Of a stretch of DNA of 64,000 nucleotides, positions 1 through 14,209 are shown in pieces (the stretch's first letter is position 1; every line of letters starts with the position of its first letter). The stretch is from Paraburkholderia sp. BCC1885 (GTDB lineage: Bacteria; Pseudomonadota; Gammaproteobacteria; Burkholderiales; Burkholderiaceae). Below the pieces are notes generated by a model. It was not told the origin of the DNA, did no database searches, and saw nothing but the letters and a program-made list of their open reading frames with translations. The stretch lies in assembly GCF_900996235.1 (NCBI RefSeq), contig NZ_CAAJGM010000122.1:62001-126000 (forward strand), given 5' to 3'. The position numbers were made by a program, and so were the translations under genes.

Positions 1-1
1 G

Positions 2-1291
<1,290 letters not shown>

Positions 1292-1295
1292 ACAC

Positions 1296-2771
1296 ATGAC
1301 CCAACAATGGGAAGTCGTAATAGGTCTCGAGACGCACACGCAACTGTCGACCGTCTCGAAGATTTTCTCGGGGGCCGCCACGCAGTTCGGCGCTGAGCCC
1401 AACACGCAGGCGTGCCCCGTGGATCTGGCCTTGCCGGGATCGCTGCCGGTGATGAACCGCGGCGCCGTGCAGCGCGCCATCGAATTCGGTCTTGCGATTG
1501 GCGCGACCATCGCGCCGCGCAGCATTTTCGCGCGCAAGAATTATTTCTACCCCGATCTGCCGAAGGGCTATCAGATCAGCCAGTACGAAATTCCGGTGGT
1601 GCAGGGCGGCACGGTCACGATCCAGGTGCCGGCCAACGAGAAAACCGGTAAGGAAGCCTACGTCAAGACCATCAATCTGACGCGCGCCCATCTGGAAGAA
1701 GACGCGGGCAAGTCGCTGCACGAAGACTTCGCGGGCATGACCGGCATCGACCTGAACCGCGCCGGTACGCCGCTGCTCGAAATCGTCACCGAGCCGGAAA
1801 TGCGTAGCGCCGCCGAAGCCGTGGCGTATGCGAAGACGCTGCACACGCTCGTCACGTGGCTCGGCATCTGCGATGGCAACATGCAGGAAGGCTCGTTCCG
1901 CTGCGACGCGAACGTGTCGGTGCGGCCGGTCGGGCAGGTGGAGTTTGGTACGCGCGCCGAGATCAAGAACCTGAACTCGTTCCGCTTTCTCGAAGAGGCC
2001 ATTCAGTACGAAGTGCGCCGTCAGATCGAGCTGATCGAAGACGGCGGCACGGTGGTGCAGGAAACGCGTCTCTACGATCCGGACAAGCGCGAAACGCGTT
2101 CGATGCGCAGCAAGGAAGACGCACACGATTACCGCTATTTCCCCGACCCAGACCTGATGCCGCTGGTGATCGATCCGGCGTGGGTCGAGGGCGTGAAGGC
2201 CGAGATGCCCGAGCTGCCCGTCGCGATCCAGCAGCGTCTCGTGGACCAGTACGGCCTCTCGCCCTACGACGCGGTCGTGCTGACCTCGAGCAAGGCCATG
2301 GCCGCGTACTACGAAGCGGTGGTGGCGAAAGCCGGCGCCGCGCAGGCCAAGGTGGCGGCAAACTGGATGATGGGCGAGGTGTCGTCGCTGCTGAACCGCG
2401 AAGGTCTCGACATCGCCGACAGCCCGGTCTCCGCGAGCCAGCTTGCGCTGCTGCTGCAACGCATCGCCGACGGTACGATTTCGAACAAGATCGCGAAGGA
2501 AATTTTCGTCGCCATCTGGGACGAAAAAGCCACGGACGAAGCCGCCGCCGATCGCATCATCGAAGCGAAGGGCCTCAAGCAGATTTCGGACACCGGCGAA
2601 CTGGAAGCGATCATCGACGCGGTGCTCGCGGCCAACCAGAAGTCGGTCGAGGAATTCCGCGCCGGCAAGGAAAAGGCGTTCAATGCGCTGATCGGCCAGG
2701 CAATGAAGGCCACCAAGGGCAAGGCCAATCCGCAGCAGGTCAATGAACTGCTGAAGAAGAAGCTGTCCTGA
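1296..2771 (+). CDS. gatB: Asp/Glu-tRNA(Asn/Gln) amidotransferase subunit B
   Basis: GatB activates the misacylated tRNA by phosphorylation and accepts ammonia from GatA. The protein has 491 residues, the normal length. It opens with [17 protein letters not shown], the conserved start of the catalytic cradle, and ends with the YqeY-like tail ([20 protein letters not shown]) that binds tRNA. The frame is open further upstream, but the ATG at 1296 fits the homologous N-terminus and has a caggag site 10-15 bp before it. It is the second gene of gatAB; gatC would be expected upstream of the window. Confidence 0.98.
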   Translation: MTQQWEVVIGLETHTQLSTVSKIFSGAATQFGAEPNTQACPVDLALPGSLPVMNRGAVQRAIEFGLAIGATIAPRSIFARKNYFYPDLPKGYQISQYEIPVVQGGTVTIQVPANEKTGKEAYVKTINLTRAHLEEDAGKSLHEDFAGMTGIDLNRAGTPLLEIVTEPEMRSAAEAVAYAKTLHTLVTWLGICDGNMQEGSFRCDANVSVRPVGQVEFGTRAEIKNLNSFRFLEEAIQYEVRRQIELIEDGGTVVQETRLYDPDKRETRSMRSKEDAHDYRYFPDPDLMPLVIDPAWVEGVKAEMPELPVAIQQRLVDQYGLSPYDAVVLTSSKAMAAYYEAVVAKAGAAQAKVAANWMMGEVSSLLNREGLDIADSPVSASQLALLLQRIADGTISNKIAKEIFVAIWDEKATDEAAADRIIEAKGLKQISDTGELEAIIDAVLAANQKSVEEFRAGKEKAFNALIGQAMKATKGKANPQQVNELLKKKLS

Positions 2772-2834
2772 ACAAACGATGTAACGCGATTGTCGCGGCG
2801 CGCGCCTGAGTGAGGCTCGCGCCACGGTTCCGAC

Positions 2835-2878
2835 GGGCTGTTGCCGCACGCAAGTAGGGCAGCGGCCCGTTTCGTTTT
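2835..2878 (+). terminator. Probable terminator after gatB
   Basis: GGGCTGTTGCC (2835-2845) pairs with GGGCAGCGGCCC (2857-2868) through an 11-nt loop, with some G-U pairs. It is followed by a T-rich stretch (gtttcgtttt). It lies 64 bp after gatB and before the ppk2 ribosome site, so it probably separates the two transcripts. Confidence 0.5.
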
Positions 2879-2915
2879 GCCGACGCCGAAACCGGGCGGA
2901 CACTGGAGACACTGC

Positions 2916-3755
<840 letters not shown>

Positions 3756-3762
3756 CGTGAGC

Positions 3763-3794
3763 GGCGTTTGTGCTCCGCGCGGAGCCCGAACGCC
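3763..3794. repeat. Long imperfect hairpin between ppk2 and xth
   Basis: The outer arms GGCGTT (3763-3768) and AACGCC (3789-3794) enclose the perfect palindrome GCTCCGCGCGGAGC (3772-3785). No T-tract follows, so it looks more like a mRNA-stability or pausing hairpin than a Rho-independent terminator. Confidence 0.45.
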
Positions 3795-3831
3795 GGCCAT
3801 CAATCAACAACCGGTCAATCAAAGGAACGAC

Positions 3832-4611
3832 ATGTTGCGTGTGATTACCGCCAACCTGAACGGCATCCGCTCGGCGGCAAAAAAGGGCTTTTTCGAATGG
3901 TTTGGTGAACAGAAGGCCGACATTCTGTGCGTGCAGGAAATCAAATGCTCGCAGGACGACATGACCCCCGAGTTTCTCGCGCCGCACAACTTCACCGGCT
4001 ATTTTCAGCACGCGGTGAAGAAGGGTTATAGCGGCGCGGGGGTCTATACGCGTCACGAGCCGGACGAAGTGGTGATCGGCTTCGGCAGCGAGGAGTTCGA
4101 TCCGGAAGGACGCTATGTCGAATTGCGCTTTGGCAAGCTGTCGGTGGTGTCGGTGTATGTGCCGTCGGGCTCCAGCGGCGAGGAACGTCAGCAGGCCAAA
4201 TTCCGCTTCATGGACGAGTTCATGCCGCACCTCGCCGAACTCGGCAAGGAGCGCGAAGTGATCGTGTGCGGCGACGTCAACATCGTCCACAAGGAAATCG
4301 ACATCAAGAACTGGAAGAGCAACCAGAAGAACTCAGGTTGCCTGCCGGAAGAACGCGCGTGGCTCGACACGCTGTTCGACGAAGTGGGTTATGTGGACGT
4401 GTTCCGTACTCTGGATCAACGTCCCGAGCAGTACACGTGGTGGAGCAATCGTGGGCAGGCGTATGCGAAGAACGTCGGGTGGCGGATCGATTATCAGATC
4501 GCGACGCCGGGCATTGCCGCCAAGGCGAAGCGCACCGACGTGTTCCGCGACATCAAGTTCAGCGATCACGCGCCGCTGACGGTCGATTACGACCATAAGG
4601 TCAAGAAGTAA
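3832..4611 (+). CDS. xth: Exodeoxyribonuclease III
   Basis: This is an AP endonuclease and 3'-5' exonuclease of base-excision repair, in the EEP fold. The 259-residue protein carries the family motifs in order: ITANLNGIRSA, LCVQEIKCS (metal-binding Glu), GYSGAGVYTR, GDVNIVHKEIDI (catalytic Asp-Asn), WRIDYQIATP and SDHAPLTVDY (catalytic Asp-His). The ATG at 3832 follows an aaagga site; the codons open before it do not match the family. It stands alone on the plus strand and converges with the M48 gene that ends at 4671. Confidence 0.96.
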   Translation: MLRVITANLNGIRSAAKKGFFEWFGEQKADILCVQEIKCSQDDMTPEFLAPHNFTGYFQHAVKKGYSGAGVYTRHEPDEVVIGFGSEEFDPEGRYVELRFGKLSVVSVYVPSGSSGEERQQAKFRFMDEFMPHLAELGKEREVIVCGDVNIVHKEIDIKNWKSNQKNSGCLPEERAWLDTLFDEVGYVDVFRTLDQRPEQYTWWSNRGQAYAKNVGWRIDYQIATPGIAAKAKRTDVFRDIKFSDHAPLTVDYDHKVKK

Positions 4612-4670
4612 GCCGCTATCGGGAACGGCCGAGGTGGTTTGCTGCGGCCAAAGGTGCTTCAGGCGGTGCT

Positions 4671-5963
4671 TCAGTCGCCGCGCACTGGCGCACGCCGGGG
4701 GCGGCCGATGCCCGCATAGTCGGGCAACTGGTCCACGGTCTTGCCGATTGCTTTCGCGTACAACTGCAGCATGTCCGGCAGCCGTTTCACGATGTCCTGA
4801 CGGCGCGCCGGCGTGTACGGATGGACGTAGACATAGCCGTCGCTGCGGTTGCTGTGCGTGGCCGCCGCCAGCTTGTCCCATAGCGTGATCGCGGCGCGTG
4901 GATCGTAGCCGGCGCGCGAAGCGATATCGCTGCCGATCACGTCGGCTTCGGTTTCGTCCGTGGGCGTGTATTTCATCTCCAGCAGTTGCGAGCCGATGCC
5001 GAGCACCGTGGCGCCCAGATCGGCCAGACCGAATAGCTGCGGAATCGTGCCGGACGAATCGAGTTGCGCCGCCTGCTGCTGGCCGAGCCGCTCGCGGGCG
5101 TGCTCGCGCAGCGCGTGTGCGATCTCGTGGCCGAGCAGCATCGCCAGCTCGCTATCGTTCAGATGCACGCGGTCGAGAATGCCGCTGTAGATCACGATCT
5201 TGCCGCCCGGCAGACAATACATGCGGATGTCCGGCGAGCGGATCACCGCGATTGCCCACTTCCAGTTCTTCGCCCGCTCGTTCCACTTCAGCGAATACGG
5301 AATCAGTTTGTCGACGATCGATTGCACGCGAATCACGCGGGCGTCGGTATCGGGATAAAGGCGGTCGGCGTGTTGCGCGCCGTAGACGATCTGTTCGAAT
5401 TCCTCGGCGGCCTGGGCTTCCAGTGCCGGCGAAGGAATCAGATTGCGGAACACCGCGTAGCTGCCGAACCGCAGTTGCTGAGGGGGCGGGGTATAGGGCG
5501 GCGGACCTTGCGATGCGGCAGGGCTGGAGGTGGCCGTGGGTGCCGCGGCGTTGGGCGCGCTGGTCCCGGCTGTGGGCGCTGCGGGGTTCTTGCCGGAGTT
5601 GGCGCCGCTCGTCGCATTCGACGTCGCCCCGGATGGGGTGTCCGCAGGCGCGGCGGCCGGCGCTGATCTGGCTGTCGCCGTACTCGTCGGCGCGGGCGGG
5701 GTGGTGGGCGCGCCGGCATTGGTGCTCGCGCTTGCGCCGGTCGGCGCCGTGGGCGCTGCGGCCGCGTAGGCGTCGTTCAAGAGGGGGGGGAGCATACCGC
5801 CGGCGAGAGCCAGAACCACTGCAAGCACGCGCACGAACGCCGTATGCAGTGCCGTATGCAGCGCCGCGCGCGTCGCCCGCCGTATCACGTGCCTTGCCAG
5901 GCCCGCAACCCGCCGCGGCGCCTCCCAGGCCCCCGCAAGCCGTGCCGCCGAGAGCCCGCTCAC
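4671..5963 (-). CDS. M48 family metallopeptidase with signal segment and low-complexity linker
   Basis: This is a zinc peptidase likely acting in the periplasm or at the membrane, resembling LoiP/BepA-type quality-control proteases. HEIAH (about residues 279-283 of 430) gives two zinc ligands and the Glu of ETEAD (about 337) the third. The N-terminus has a hydrophobic stretch (FVRVLAVVLALAGG) ending near AYAA, then about 90 residues rich in Ala, Pro, Thr and Ser before the peptidase domain. The GTG start at 5963 overlaps the ampG stop as GTGA, indicating translational coupling; the longer open frame upstream lies inside ampG and is not homologous. The substrate is unknown. Confidence 0.85.
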   Translation of the reverse strand: MSGLSAARLAGAWEAPRRVAGLARHVIRRATRAALHTALHTAFVRVLAVVLALAGGMLPPLLNDAYAAAAPTAPTGASASTNAGAPTTPPAPTSTATARSAPAAAPADTPSGATSNATSGANSGKNPAAPTAGTSAPNAAAPTATSSPAASQGPPPYTPPPQQLRFGSYAVFRNLIPSPALEAQAAEEFEQIVYGAQHADRLYPDTDARVIRVQSIVDKLIPYSLKWNERAKNWKWAIAVIRSPDIRMYCLPGGKIVIYSGILDRVHLNDSELAMLLGHEIAHALREHARERLGQQQAAQLDSSGTIPQLFGLADLGATVLGIGSQLLEMKYTPTDETEADVIGSDIASRAGYDPRAAITLWDKLAAATHSNRSDGYVYVHPYTPARRQDIVKRLPDMLQLYAKAIGKTVDQLPDYAGIGRPRRAPVRGD

Positions 5964-7354
5964 GACCGCAACCTCCACGGCGCGATCCGCAGCAACAGCA
6001 GCATGCCGGGCAGCGCCAGCGCGGTACAGGCGAGGAAGTAATCGAACCAGCCGATCTGCGCGACCACGAACCCGCTCGCCGCCGATGCCAGGGTGCGCGG
6101 CACCGACGCCAGACTCGTAAATAGCGCGAACTGCGTGGCGGTATAACGTGGATCGGTGGTGCTGGCGATGTAAGCGGTGAAGGCCGCCATCGTCAGGCCG
6201 GTCGCGAAGGTTTCGAGACCGTAGACGAGCGCGAGCGCCACCGAGCGCGGATCGAGCTGCACGGTCCAGTCGACGCCGAAGACGGCGAGCAGCCTGGTCA
6301 CCGCCTCGCTCACGAATACGGCGAAATCGTAAATGGCCGTGAGCCCCGGCGACGCCGGCCCCAGGTGCGCGAGCCACGCAAAACCGAGCGTCGACACCAT
6401 CTGCAGCACGCCGAACACCCACAGCCCGCGGCCGATGCCGATGCGCATCATCCACAATCCGCCGACGATCCCGCCCGCGAGGCTCGCGCCGAACGCGGTG
6501 GTCTTGGCGATCACGCCGATCTGCGTGCGCGAATAGCCGATGTCGAGAAAGAACGAGGTCGACAGATTGGTCGCCATCGTGTCGCCGAGCTTGTACAGAA
6601 AGATGAAGCCGAGCACGAACAGCGCGCCGCGCCAGCCGTCGCGCAGGATGAACTCGCGGAACGGCTCGACGATCGCTTCACGCAGGTTCTTCGGCGGCGT
6701 GCCGTGCACTTCCGGTTCGCGCACCACCAGCGTCATGATCATGCCCGGCACCATGAACGCCGCCGTGACGATGAACACCGTCGTCCACGGCAGATGGTCG
6801 GACAAGATCAGCGCCAGTGACCCAGGCACCAGCGCCGCAATTTTGTAAGCGTTGACATGCACCGCGTTGCCCAGACCCTGCTCGGTATCGGTGAGCAGTT
6901 CGCGCCGGTAGGCATCGATGGAAATGTCCTGGCTCGCGCCGAAAAACGCCACCAGCGCCGTGAGCGCCGCCACCGTCCAGATTGAATCGCGTGGCGAAAC
7001 AAAGCCGAGCGTGGCGATCGCGCCCGCCACCAGAATCTGCGTGACCAGCATCCAGCCGCGCCGTCTGCCGGGCCGCCAGCCGGGCAGGCGCGGCACGTAG
7101 CGGTCCATCAGCGGGGCCCAGACGAACTTCCACGTGTAGGGAAACTGGATCAGCGCAAACAGGCCGATTTCCTTCAGATTGACGCCCTCGGAGCGCAGCC
7201 ACGCCTGCACCAGATAGACGAGCGTGAAGAGCGGCAATCCCGACGTGAAGCCGAGAAAGACGCAGATCAGCATGTGCGTGTTGAGAAACGCGCGCCAGCC
7301 GGTGTGTTCGACGTGAGCGGTGAGTGCGGGCGCCTCGTGCGGCGGGTTCGACAT
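5960..7354 (-). CDS. ampG: AmpG-type muropeptide MFS permease
   Basis: An inner-membrane transporter that imports anhydro-muropeptides for cell-wall recycling. The 464-residue protein has many hydrophobic segments and the AmpG pattern near its start: GFTSGLPLFTLVYLVQAWLR, then IGLFALIQFPYTWKFVWAPLMDR, and SQDISIDAYRRELL in the first half. It starts 14 bp after metW and overlaps the M48 gene by 4 bp, so it belongs to the metX-metW-ampG-M48 unit. No good ribosome site precedes the ATG, which agrees with coupling to metW. Assignment to this family is secure; the exact substrate is inferred. Confidence 0.88.
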   Translation of the reverse strand: MSNPPHEAPALTAHVEHTGWRAFLNTHMLICVFLGFTSGLPLFTLVYLVQAWLRSEGVNLKEIGLFALIQFPYTWKFVWAPLMDRYVPRLPGWRPGRRRGWMLVTQILVAGAIATLGFVSPRDSIWTVAALTALVAFFGASQDISIDAYRRELLTDTEQGLGNAVHVNAYKIAALVPGSLALILSDHLPWTTVFIVTAAFMVPGMIMTLVVREPEVHGTPPKNLREAIVEPFREFILRDGWRGALFVLGFIFLYKLGDTMATNLSTSFFLDIGYSRTQIGVIAKTTAFGASLAGGIVGGLWMMRIGIGRGLWVFGVLQMVSTLGFAWLAHLGPASPGLTAIYDFAVFVSEAVTRLLAVFGVDWTVQLDPRSVALALVYGLETFATGLTMAAFTAYIASTTDPRYTATQFALFTSLASVPRTLASAASGFVVAQIGWFDYFLACTALALPGMLLLLRIAPWRLRS

Positions 7355-7368
7355 TTGGGCGAGTGACG

Positions 7369-7977
7369 TTAGCTTTTTTTGACGCGATAGACCGCAAGAC
7401 TACCACGCCAGTTCTCGCCCCAGCGCACCGTCTGGCCGCCGTGCAGGACGACGCGGTCGAGAATCTTGATGCCTACCTCGGGCGCCAGCGCCTCGAAATC
7501 CTTGATGGTCAGCACACGCACGTTCGGCGTGTTGTGCCACTGATACGGCAGCGATTTCGACACCGGCATGCGCCCGCGCAGCACCGAAATGCGGTGCGCC
7601 CAGTAGCCGAAATTCGGAAAGGAGACGATGCATTCCTTGCCGACCCGCACCGTTTCGCGCAGGATCGCAGCGGTCTGATGAATCGTCTGCAGCGTCTGCG
7701 AGAGAATGGCGAAGTCGAAACTGCCATCTTCGAACAGGCGCAGGCCGTCTTCCAGATTCTGCTGGATCACGTTGACGCCGTTTTTGGTGGCGGCGAGCAC
7801 GCCGGCATCGTTGATCTCGATGCCGTAGCCGCAGACTTCGAGTTCCTCGGTCAGCGTCGAGAGCAGCGAGCCGTCGCCGCAGCCCAGATCGAGCACCGTC
7901 GCGCGCGGTTCGACCCAGCGGGCGATGGCGCGGAAGTCGGGCCGCAGCGCAAGATAATCGAGAGCGCGCTGGTTCAT
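7369..7977 (-). CDS. metW: Methionine biosynthesis protein MetW
   Basis: A SAM-methyltransferase-like protein that is nearly always encoded with metX. The 202-residue protein opens with [19 protein letters not shown] and has the SAM-binding loop [12 protein letters not shown], then [12 protein letters not shown] and [12 protein letters not shown], which are diagnostic for MetW. It starts inside the metX stop (ATGA at 7977-7974), so it is co-translated with metX. In some bacteria MetW is required for MetX activity; that role here is inference from context. Confidence 0.95.
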   Translation of the reverse strand: MNQRALDYLALRPDFRAIARWVEPRATVLDLGCGDGSLLSTLTEELEVCGYGIEINDAGVLAATKNGVNVIQQNLEDGLRLFEDGSFDFAILSQTLQTIHQTAAILRETVRVGKECIVSFPNFGYWAHRISVLRGRMPVSKSLPYQWHNTPNVRVLTIKDFEALAPEVGIKILDRVVLHGGQTVRWGENWRGSLAVYRVKKS

Positions 7978-9119
7978 GCGTTCACCTCGGTGGCAATGCG
8001 TTCGTAGTAGGCGCGCATCAGGTTGTGATAGCGCGCGTCGTCGAGCAGGAAGGCGTCGTGGCCGTGCGGCGCGTCGATTTCCGCGTAGGTCACCGTGCGT
8101 TTGTGGTCGAGCAGCGCCTTTACCAGTTCGCGCGAGCGGGCCGGCGCGAAACGCCAGTCGGTCGTGAAGCTGGCGATCAGGTATTTTGCCGTCGTATGCG
8201 CGACCGCCTTCGTCAGGTCGCCTTCGAAGGCCTTGGCCGGATCGAAGTAGTCGAGCGCGCGGGTGATCAGCAGATAGGTGTTGGCGTCGAAATAATCGGC
8301 GAATTTGTCGCCCTGATAGCGCAGGTACGATTCCACTTCGAACTCGACGTCGAAATTGAAGTTGTAGGCATCGAGGGCGCCTTCCGCGCGGCGCAGCGAG
8401 CGGCCGAATTTCTCGGCCATGTCGTCGTCCGAGAGATACGTGATGTGGCCGATCATGCGCGCCACGCGCAAGCCGCGTTTCGGTTTCACGCCGTGCGCGT
8501 AGTAGTTGCCGCCGTGGAAATCGGGATCGGAGAGGATCGCCGAGCGCGCCACTTCGTTAAAGGCAATGTTCTGCGCGGAGAGCTTCGGCGTGGACGCCAC
8601 CACGATGCAATGTGCGACACGCTCTGGATACATCATGCTCCACGCGAGCGCCTGCATGCCGCCGAGGCTGCCGCCCATCACCGCGGCGAAACGCTGGATG
8701 CCGAATGCGTCGGCGACGCGCGTCTGCGCGTTCACCCAGTCTTCGACGGTCACCACCGGAAAACTCGCGCCATACGGAACGCCCGTGGCCGGGTTGAGGC
8801 TCATCGGGCCGGTGGAACCGAAACACGAACCGAGATTGTTCACGCCGATCACGAAGAACTTATTGGTGTCGAGCGGCTTGCCGGGCCCCACCATGTTGTC
8901 CCACCAGCCGACGTTCTTCGGGTCGTCCGCGTAGACGCCCGCCACGTGATGCGAGGCGTTGAGCGCGTGACAGACCAGCACGGCATTGCTGCGCGCGGCG
9001 TTGAGCGTGCCGTAGGTCTCGACCATCAGGTCGAAACCGGCCAACGAGCTGCCGTTCTGCATGAGCAGCGGCTCGGAGAAATGCATTTTCTGGGGAGCGA
9101 CGATACCGATCGATTCCAT
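7974..9119 (-). CDS. metX: Homoserine O-acyltransferase MetX
   Basis: First committed enzyme of methionine synthesis, transferring an acyl group to homoserine. The 381-residue alpha/beta hydrolase has the nucleophile elbow GGSLGGMQA (Ser151), with the Asp of TTDWRFAP and the His of APHGHDAFL completing the triad near the C-terminus. Family members are split between acetyl-CoA and succinyl-CoA users, and many proteobacterial MetX proteins annotated as acetyltransferases have proved to be succinyltransferases, so the donor is left open. It is the first gene of the unit with metW, ampG and an M48 protease. Confidence 0.95.
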   Translation of the reverse strand: MESIGIVAPQKMHFSEPLLMQNGSSLAGFDLMVETYGTLNAARSNAVLVCHALNASHHVAGVYADDPKNVGWWDNMVGPGKPLDTNKFFVIGVNNLGSCFGSTGPMSLNPATGVPYGASFPVVTVEDWVNAQTRVADAFGIQRFAAVMGGSLGGMQALAWSMMYPERVAHCIVVASTPKLSAQNIAFNEVARSAILSDPDFHGGNYYAHGVKPKRGLRVARMIGHITYLSDDDMAEKFGRSLRRAEGALDAYNFNFDVEFEVESYLRYQGDKFADYFDANTYLLITRALDYFDPAKAFEGDLTKAVAHTTAKYLIASFTTDWRFAPARSRELVKALLDHKRTVTYAEIDAPHGHDAFLLDDARYHNLMRAYYERIATEVNA

Positions 9120-9477
9120 TCATTCCGCCTTCTACAGGGTCGGCTAAATGGGTGTCGGCAAAGCGCGGAGAACGACAATGTGCGCGGCTGACGACCTCTT
9201 TAGCCGCATTTATAGTGAACCGCCGGAATAGCTTCCGGCAGGTTCGCGCGCCCGCAATCGAGTCAGCAAATCGGCGCGTCTGTGACCGTTGGTGGCAACA
9301 GTCAGGCGCAAAGTATAGCGGAAAATCCGCTGCGGCAACGCCGCGCGGGACGGCGGGGCGGCCGCAATCGGGCTGCGCGGTGGTTGAGATGTGGCTGCAA
9401 TGTTGCCGCGATGTTGCCGAATTTCGGCTGGAATCTGCGAGGGATCTCGGCCGGGCCAGACGGCTGACTGCCGTGGA
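9120..9477. other. metX upstream region / slmA downstream region
   Basis: 358 bp without a convincing gene. It holds a candidate metX promoter (9312-9338, minus strand) and a perfect hairpin GCCGGAA-TAGC-TTCCGGC (9222-9239) in the predicted metX leader. No T-tract follows the hairpin on either strand. No known SAM-riboswitch pattern was recognised by eye. Confidence 0.5.
9312..9338 (-). promoter_or_regulatory. Candidate metX promoter
   Basis: On the minus strand, TTGCCG (9338-9333) and TATACT (9317-9312) are separated by 15 bp, a sigma70-like arrangement with a short spacer. It would give a leader of roughly 190 nt containing the 9222-9239 hairpin. Confidence 0.3.
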
Positions 9478-10161
9478 CTACTGAAGAATCAGCCGCAACT
9501 GGGCGTCAGCGTGTTCACCCGGATTGCGCGCGAAGCCGCTGCGCACGTAGCGGTGCCAGCGGCCGACGATATAGCTGAGCAGCAGACTGGCGCGCACGGT
9601 GGGATCGTAGTCGGCGGGCAGCGGCACGGCCGGATTCTGCGATGCGGCCTCATTCTGCACATTGGCGTCCATCAGGCCAATGCGCAGACATTGCTTGAGC
9701 GAGGCTTCCACCCGTTCGAGCATCTGGTTGACGCGCTCGGTCAGCCGTTCGTGCTCGCCCACCAGCGCCTCGCAGGTCAGCACGCGCGTCATGCCGGGAT
9801 TTTTCGCGGAAAAGTTGAGCAGCATCAAGGCGATGGTGCGCGCCTGCAACACGCCATTGGGTTCTTTCGCGGCGATCTGGTTGATCAGCCCGAAGATGGA
9901 TTGCTCGATGAATTCAATCAGGGCTTCGAACATTTGCGCCTTGCTGGCGAAATGCCGGTACAGCGCGGCTTCGGAAACGCCGAGTCGCGCGGCGAGCGCC
10001 GCCGTGGTGATCTTTTCGTTTTTCGGCGCCTCCAGCATGCCCGCCAGCGTCTGGAGGATGAGCACGCGGCGCTCGCCCGGTTTCAGGCGGGTCGCGCGAG
10101 GACTGCCCGCGGCCGGCGGATCTTCGGCTACAGCGTCGTCATGCCGGTGGATCGGTTGCAT
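9478..10161 (-). CDS. slmA: Nucleoid occlusion factor SlmA (TetR family)
   Basis: SlmA binds chromosomal sites and blocks FtsZ assembly over the nucleoid. The 227-residue protein has a TetR-type HTH (KITTAALAARLGVSEAALYR, then HFASKAQMFEALIEF) and an all-helical C-domain. The start at 10161 (MQPIHRHDD) gives a short basic N-tail before the ERRVLILQTLAGML helix; the frame open upstream is not conserved-looking. Its start lies 34 bp inside the end of the HAD gene, so the two are translationally linked. The pairing argB-HAD-slmA supports SlmA over a generic TetR repressor. Confidence 0.88.
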   Translation of the reverse strand: MQPIHRHDDAVAEDPPAAGSPRATRLKPGERRVLILQTLAGMLEAPKNEKITTAALAARLGVSEAALYRHFASKAQMFEALIEFIEQSIFGLINQIAAKEPNGVLQARTIALMLLNFSAKNPGMTRVLTCEALVGEHERLTERVNQMLERVEASLKQCLRIGLMDANVQNEAASQNPAVPLPADYDPTVRASLLLSYIVGRWHRYVRSGFARNPGEHADAQLRLILQ

Positions 10162-10928
10162 GTCTGTCGTCCCTTCAGTCGCACTGAGCGGGTGCCCAAT
10201 CGGAGTGATTTTAACGAACGGATGCGCTGGTCGACATAGTGCGGCCGGCCAGTGCCCGGCAAGCGGCCCGGAACGCCATCCGGGTGCTTCTGACTCGGCA
10301 GATGACCGACGATCCACACGGTGCGGATGCCGAGGCGCCGGTAATTCTTCAGATGCGAGCGCGTATCTTCGACGAGGATGGCGTCGGCGAGCGGCACATG
10401 GGCATCGCGCATCGCTCGACGCAGCATGCCGGCGTCAGGCTTGGCGCGCCAGCCGCGCCGATCGCGCATGTGTTCGATGGCGATCACGCGCTCGAACAGC
10501 CGCTCGATGCGCAACTCGGCCAGCACCGCGCGCGCGTAGTTTTCCGGCGCGTTGGTCAGCACGATCTTGCGGCCCGGCAGCGCGGCGACGAGGCGCGCGA
10601 GGCCGCGCTCGCCGCGCACCATCGACGGCAGATCGGCGAATGTGTGCACGACCCTCAGGAAGTCGTGCGGGTCGATTGGCGTATGGCGCGCGAGACCGAG
10701 CAGCGTCGCGCCGTAGCGCTCGGTGTAGCCGACACGCAGGCGGTTGGCTTCGTCGCGGTCCACCTGCAGCGTATCGATGATGTACTGCGTCATCGCCCGG
10801 TTGATCTGGGGAAAGATGGAATGCGATGCGTGATGTAGCGTGTTGTCGAGATCGAACAGCCATACCGAGCTGCCGCCCGCGATGTGGGGCCGGCGGCGTT
10901 TAGCGTGTCGGGACGGGAAAGTTCGCAT
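10128..10928 (-). CDS. HAD-family pyrimidine 5'-nucleotidase
   Basis: A haloacid-dehalogenase hydrolase of the SDT1/pyrimidine 5'-nucleotidase type. HAD motif I is FDLDNTLHHA, motif II IVLTNAPENYA, motif III the Lys of WRAKPDAGML and motif IV AILVEDTRSHLKN. The 'DNTLHHAS' start and the helical cap match the UMP/CMP-type nucleotidase family. The protein is 266 residues; its last ~11 codons overlap slmA in another frame. The C-terminal 40 residues are basic and poorly conserved-looking, so an older stop may have been lost. The substrate is inferred from the family. Confidence 0.85.
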   Translation of the reverse strand: MRTFPSRHAKRRRPHIAGGSSVWLFDLDNTLHHASHSIFPQINRAMTQYIIDTLQVDRDEANRLRVGYTERYGATLLGLARHTPIDPHDFLRVVHTFADLPSMVRGERGLARLVAALPGRKIVLTNAPENYARAVLAELRIERLFERVIAIEHMRDRRGWRAKPDAGMLRRAMRDAHVPLADAILVEDTRSHLKNYRRLGIRTVWIVGHLPSQKHPDGVPGRLPGTGRPHYVDQRIRSLKSLRLGTRSVRLKGRQTCNRSTGMTTL

Positions 10929-11087
10929 GGTGATCGGAAGCCGGCCGGAGCGGGTGCCGCCGCCACGGCATGGAACGGACGAGCGGATGCCCGCAGTTCA
11001 TCATGCGTGCAGCAGGGAGAAAAGGGAAGCGAGCGGAAGCAGGCATGCGCGGCACATCCACAGGACATGCCGCGCGGGAAGCCATGC

Positions 11088-14110
<3,023 letters not shown>

Positions 14111-14209
14111 AAGTGTCCAAACGGTGACGTGATTTTTGTCAAGCGGACGATGGTACCGTCGAACTCCAACCCATTGGGTCGGATAACTCCGAACAGGTAA
14201 ACTGGCGTC

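Noticed and set aside
9222..9239. Hairpin upstream of metX as a terminator
   Set aside because: Perfect stem but no T-tract on either strand, and it lies far from the slmA stop.
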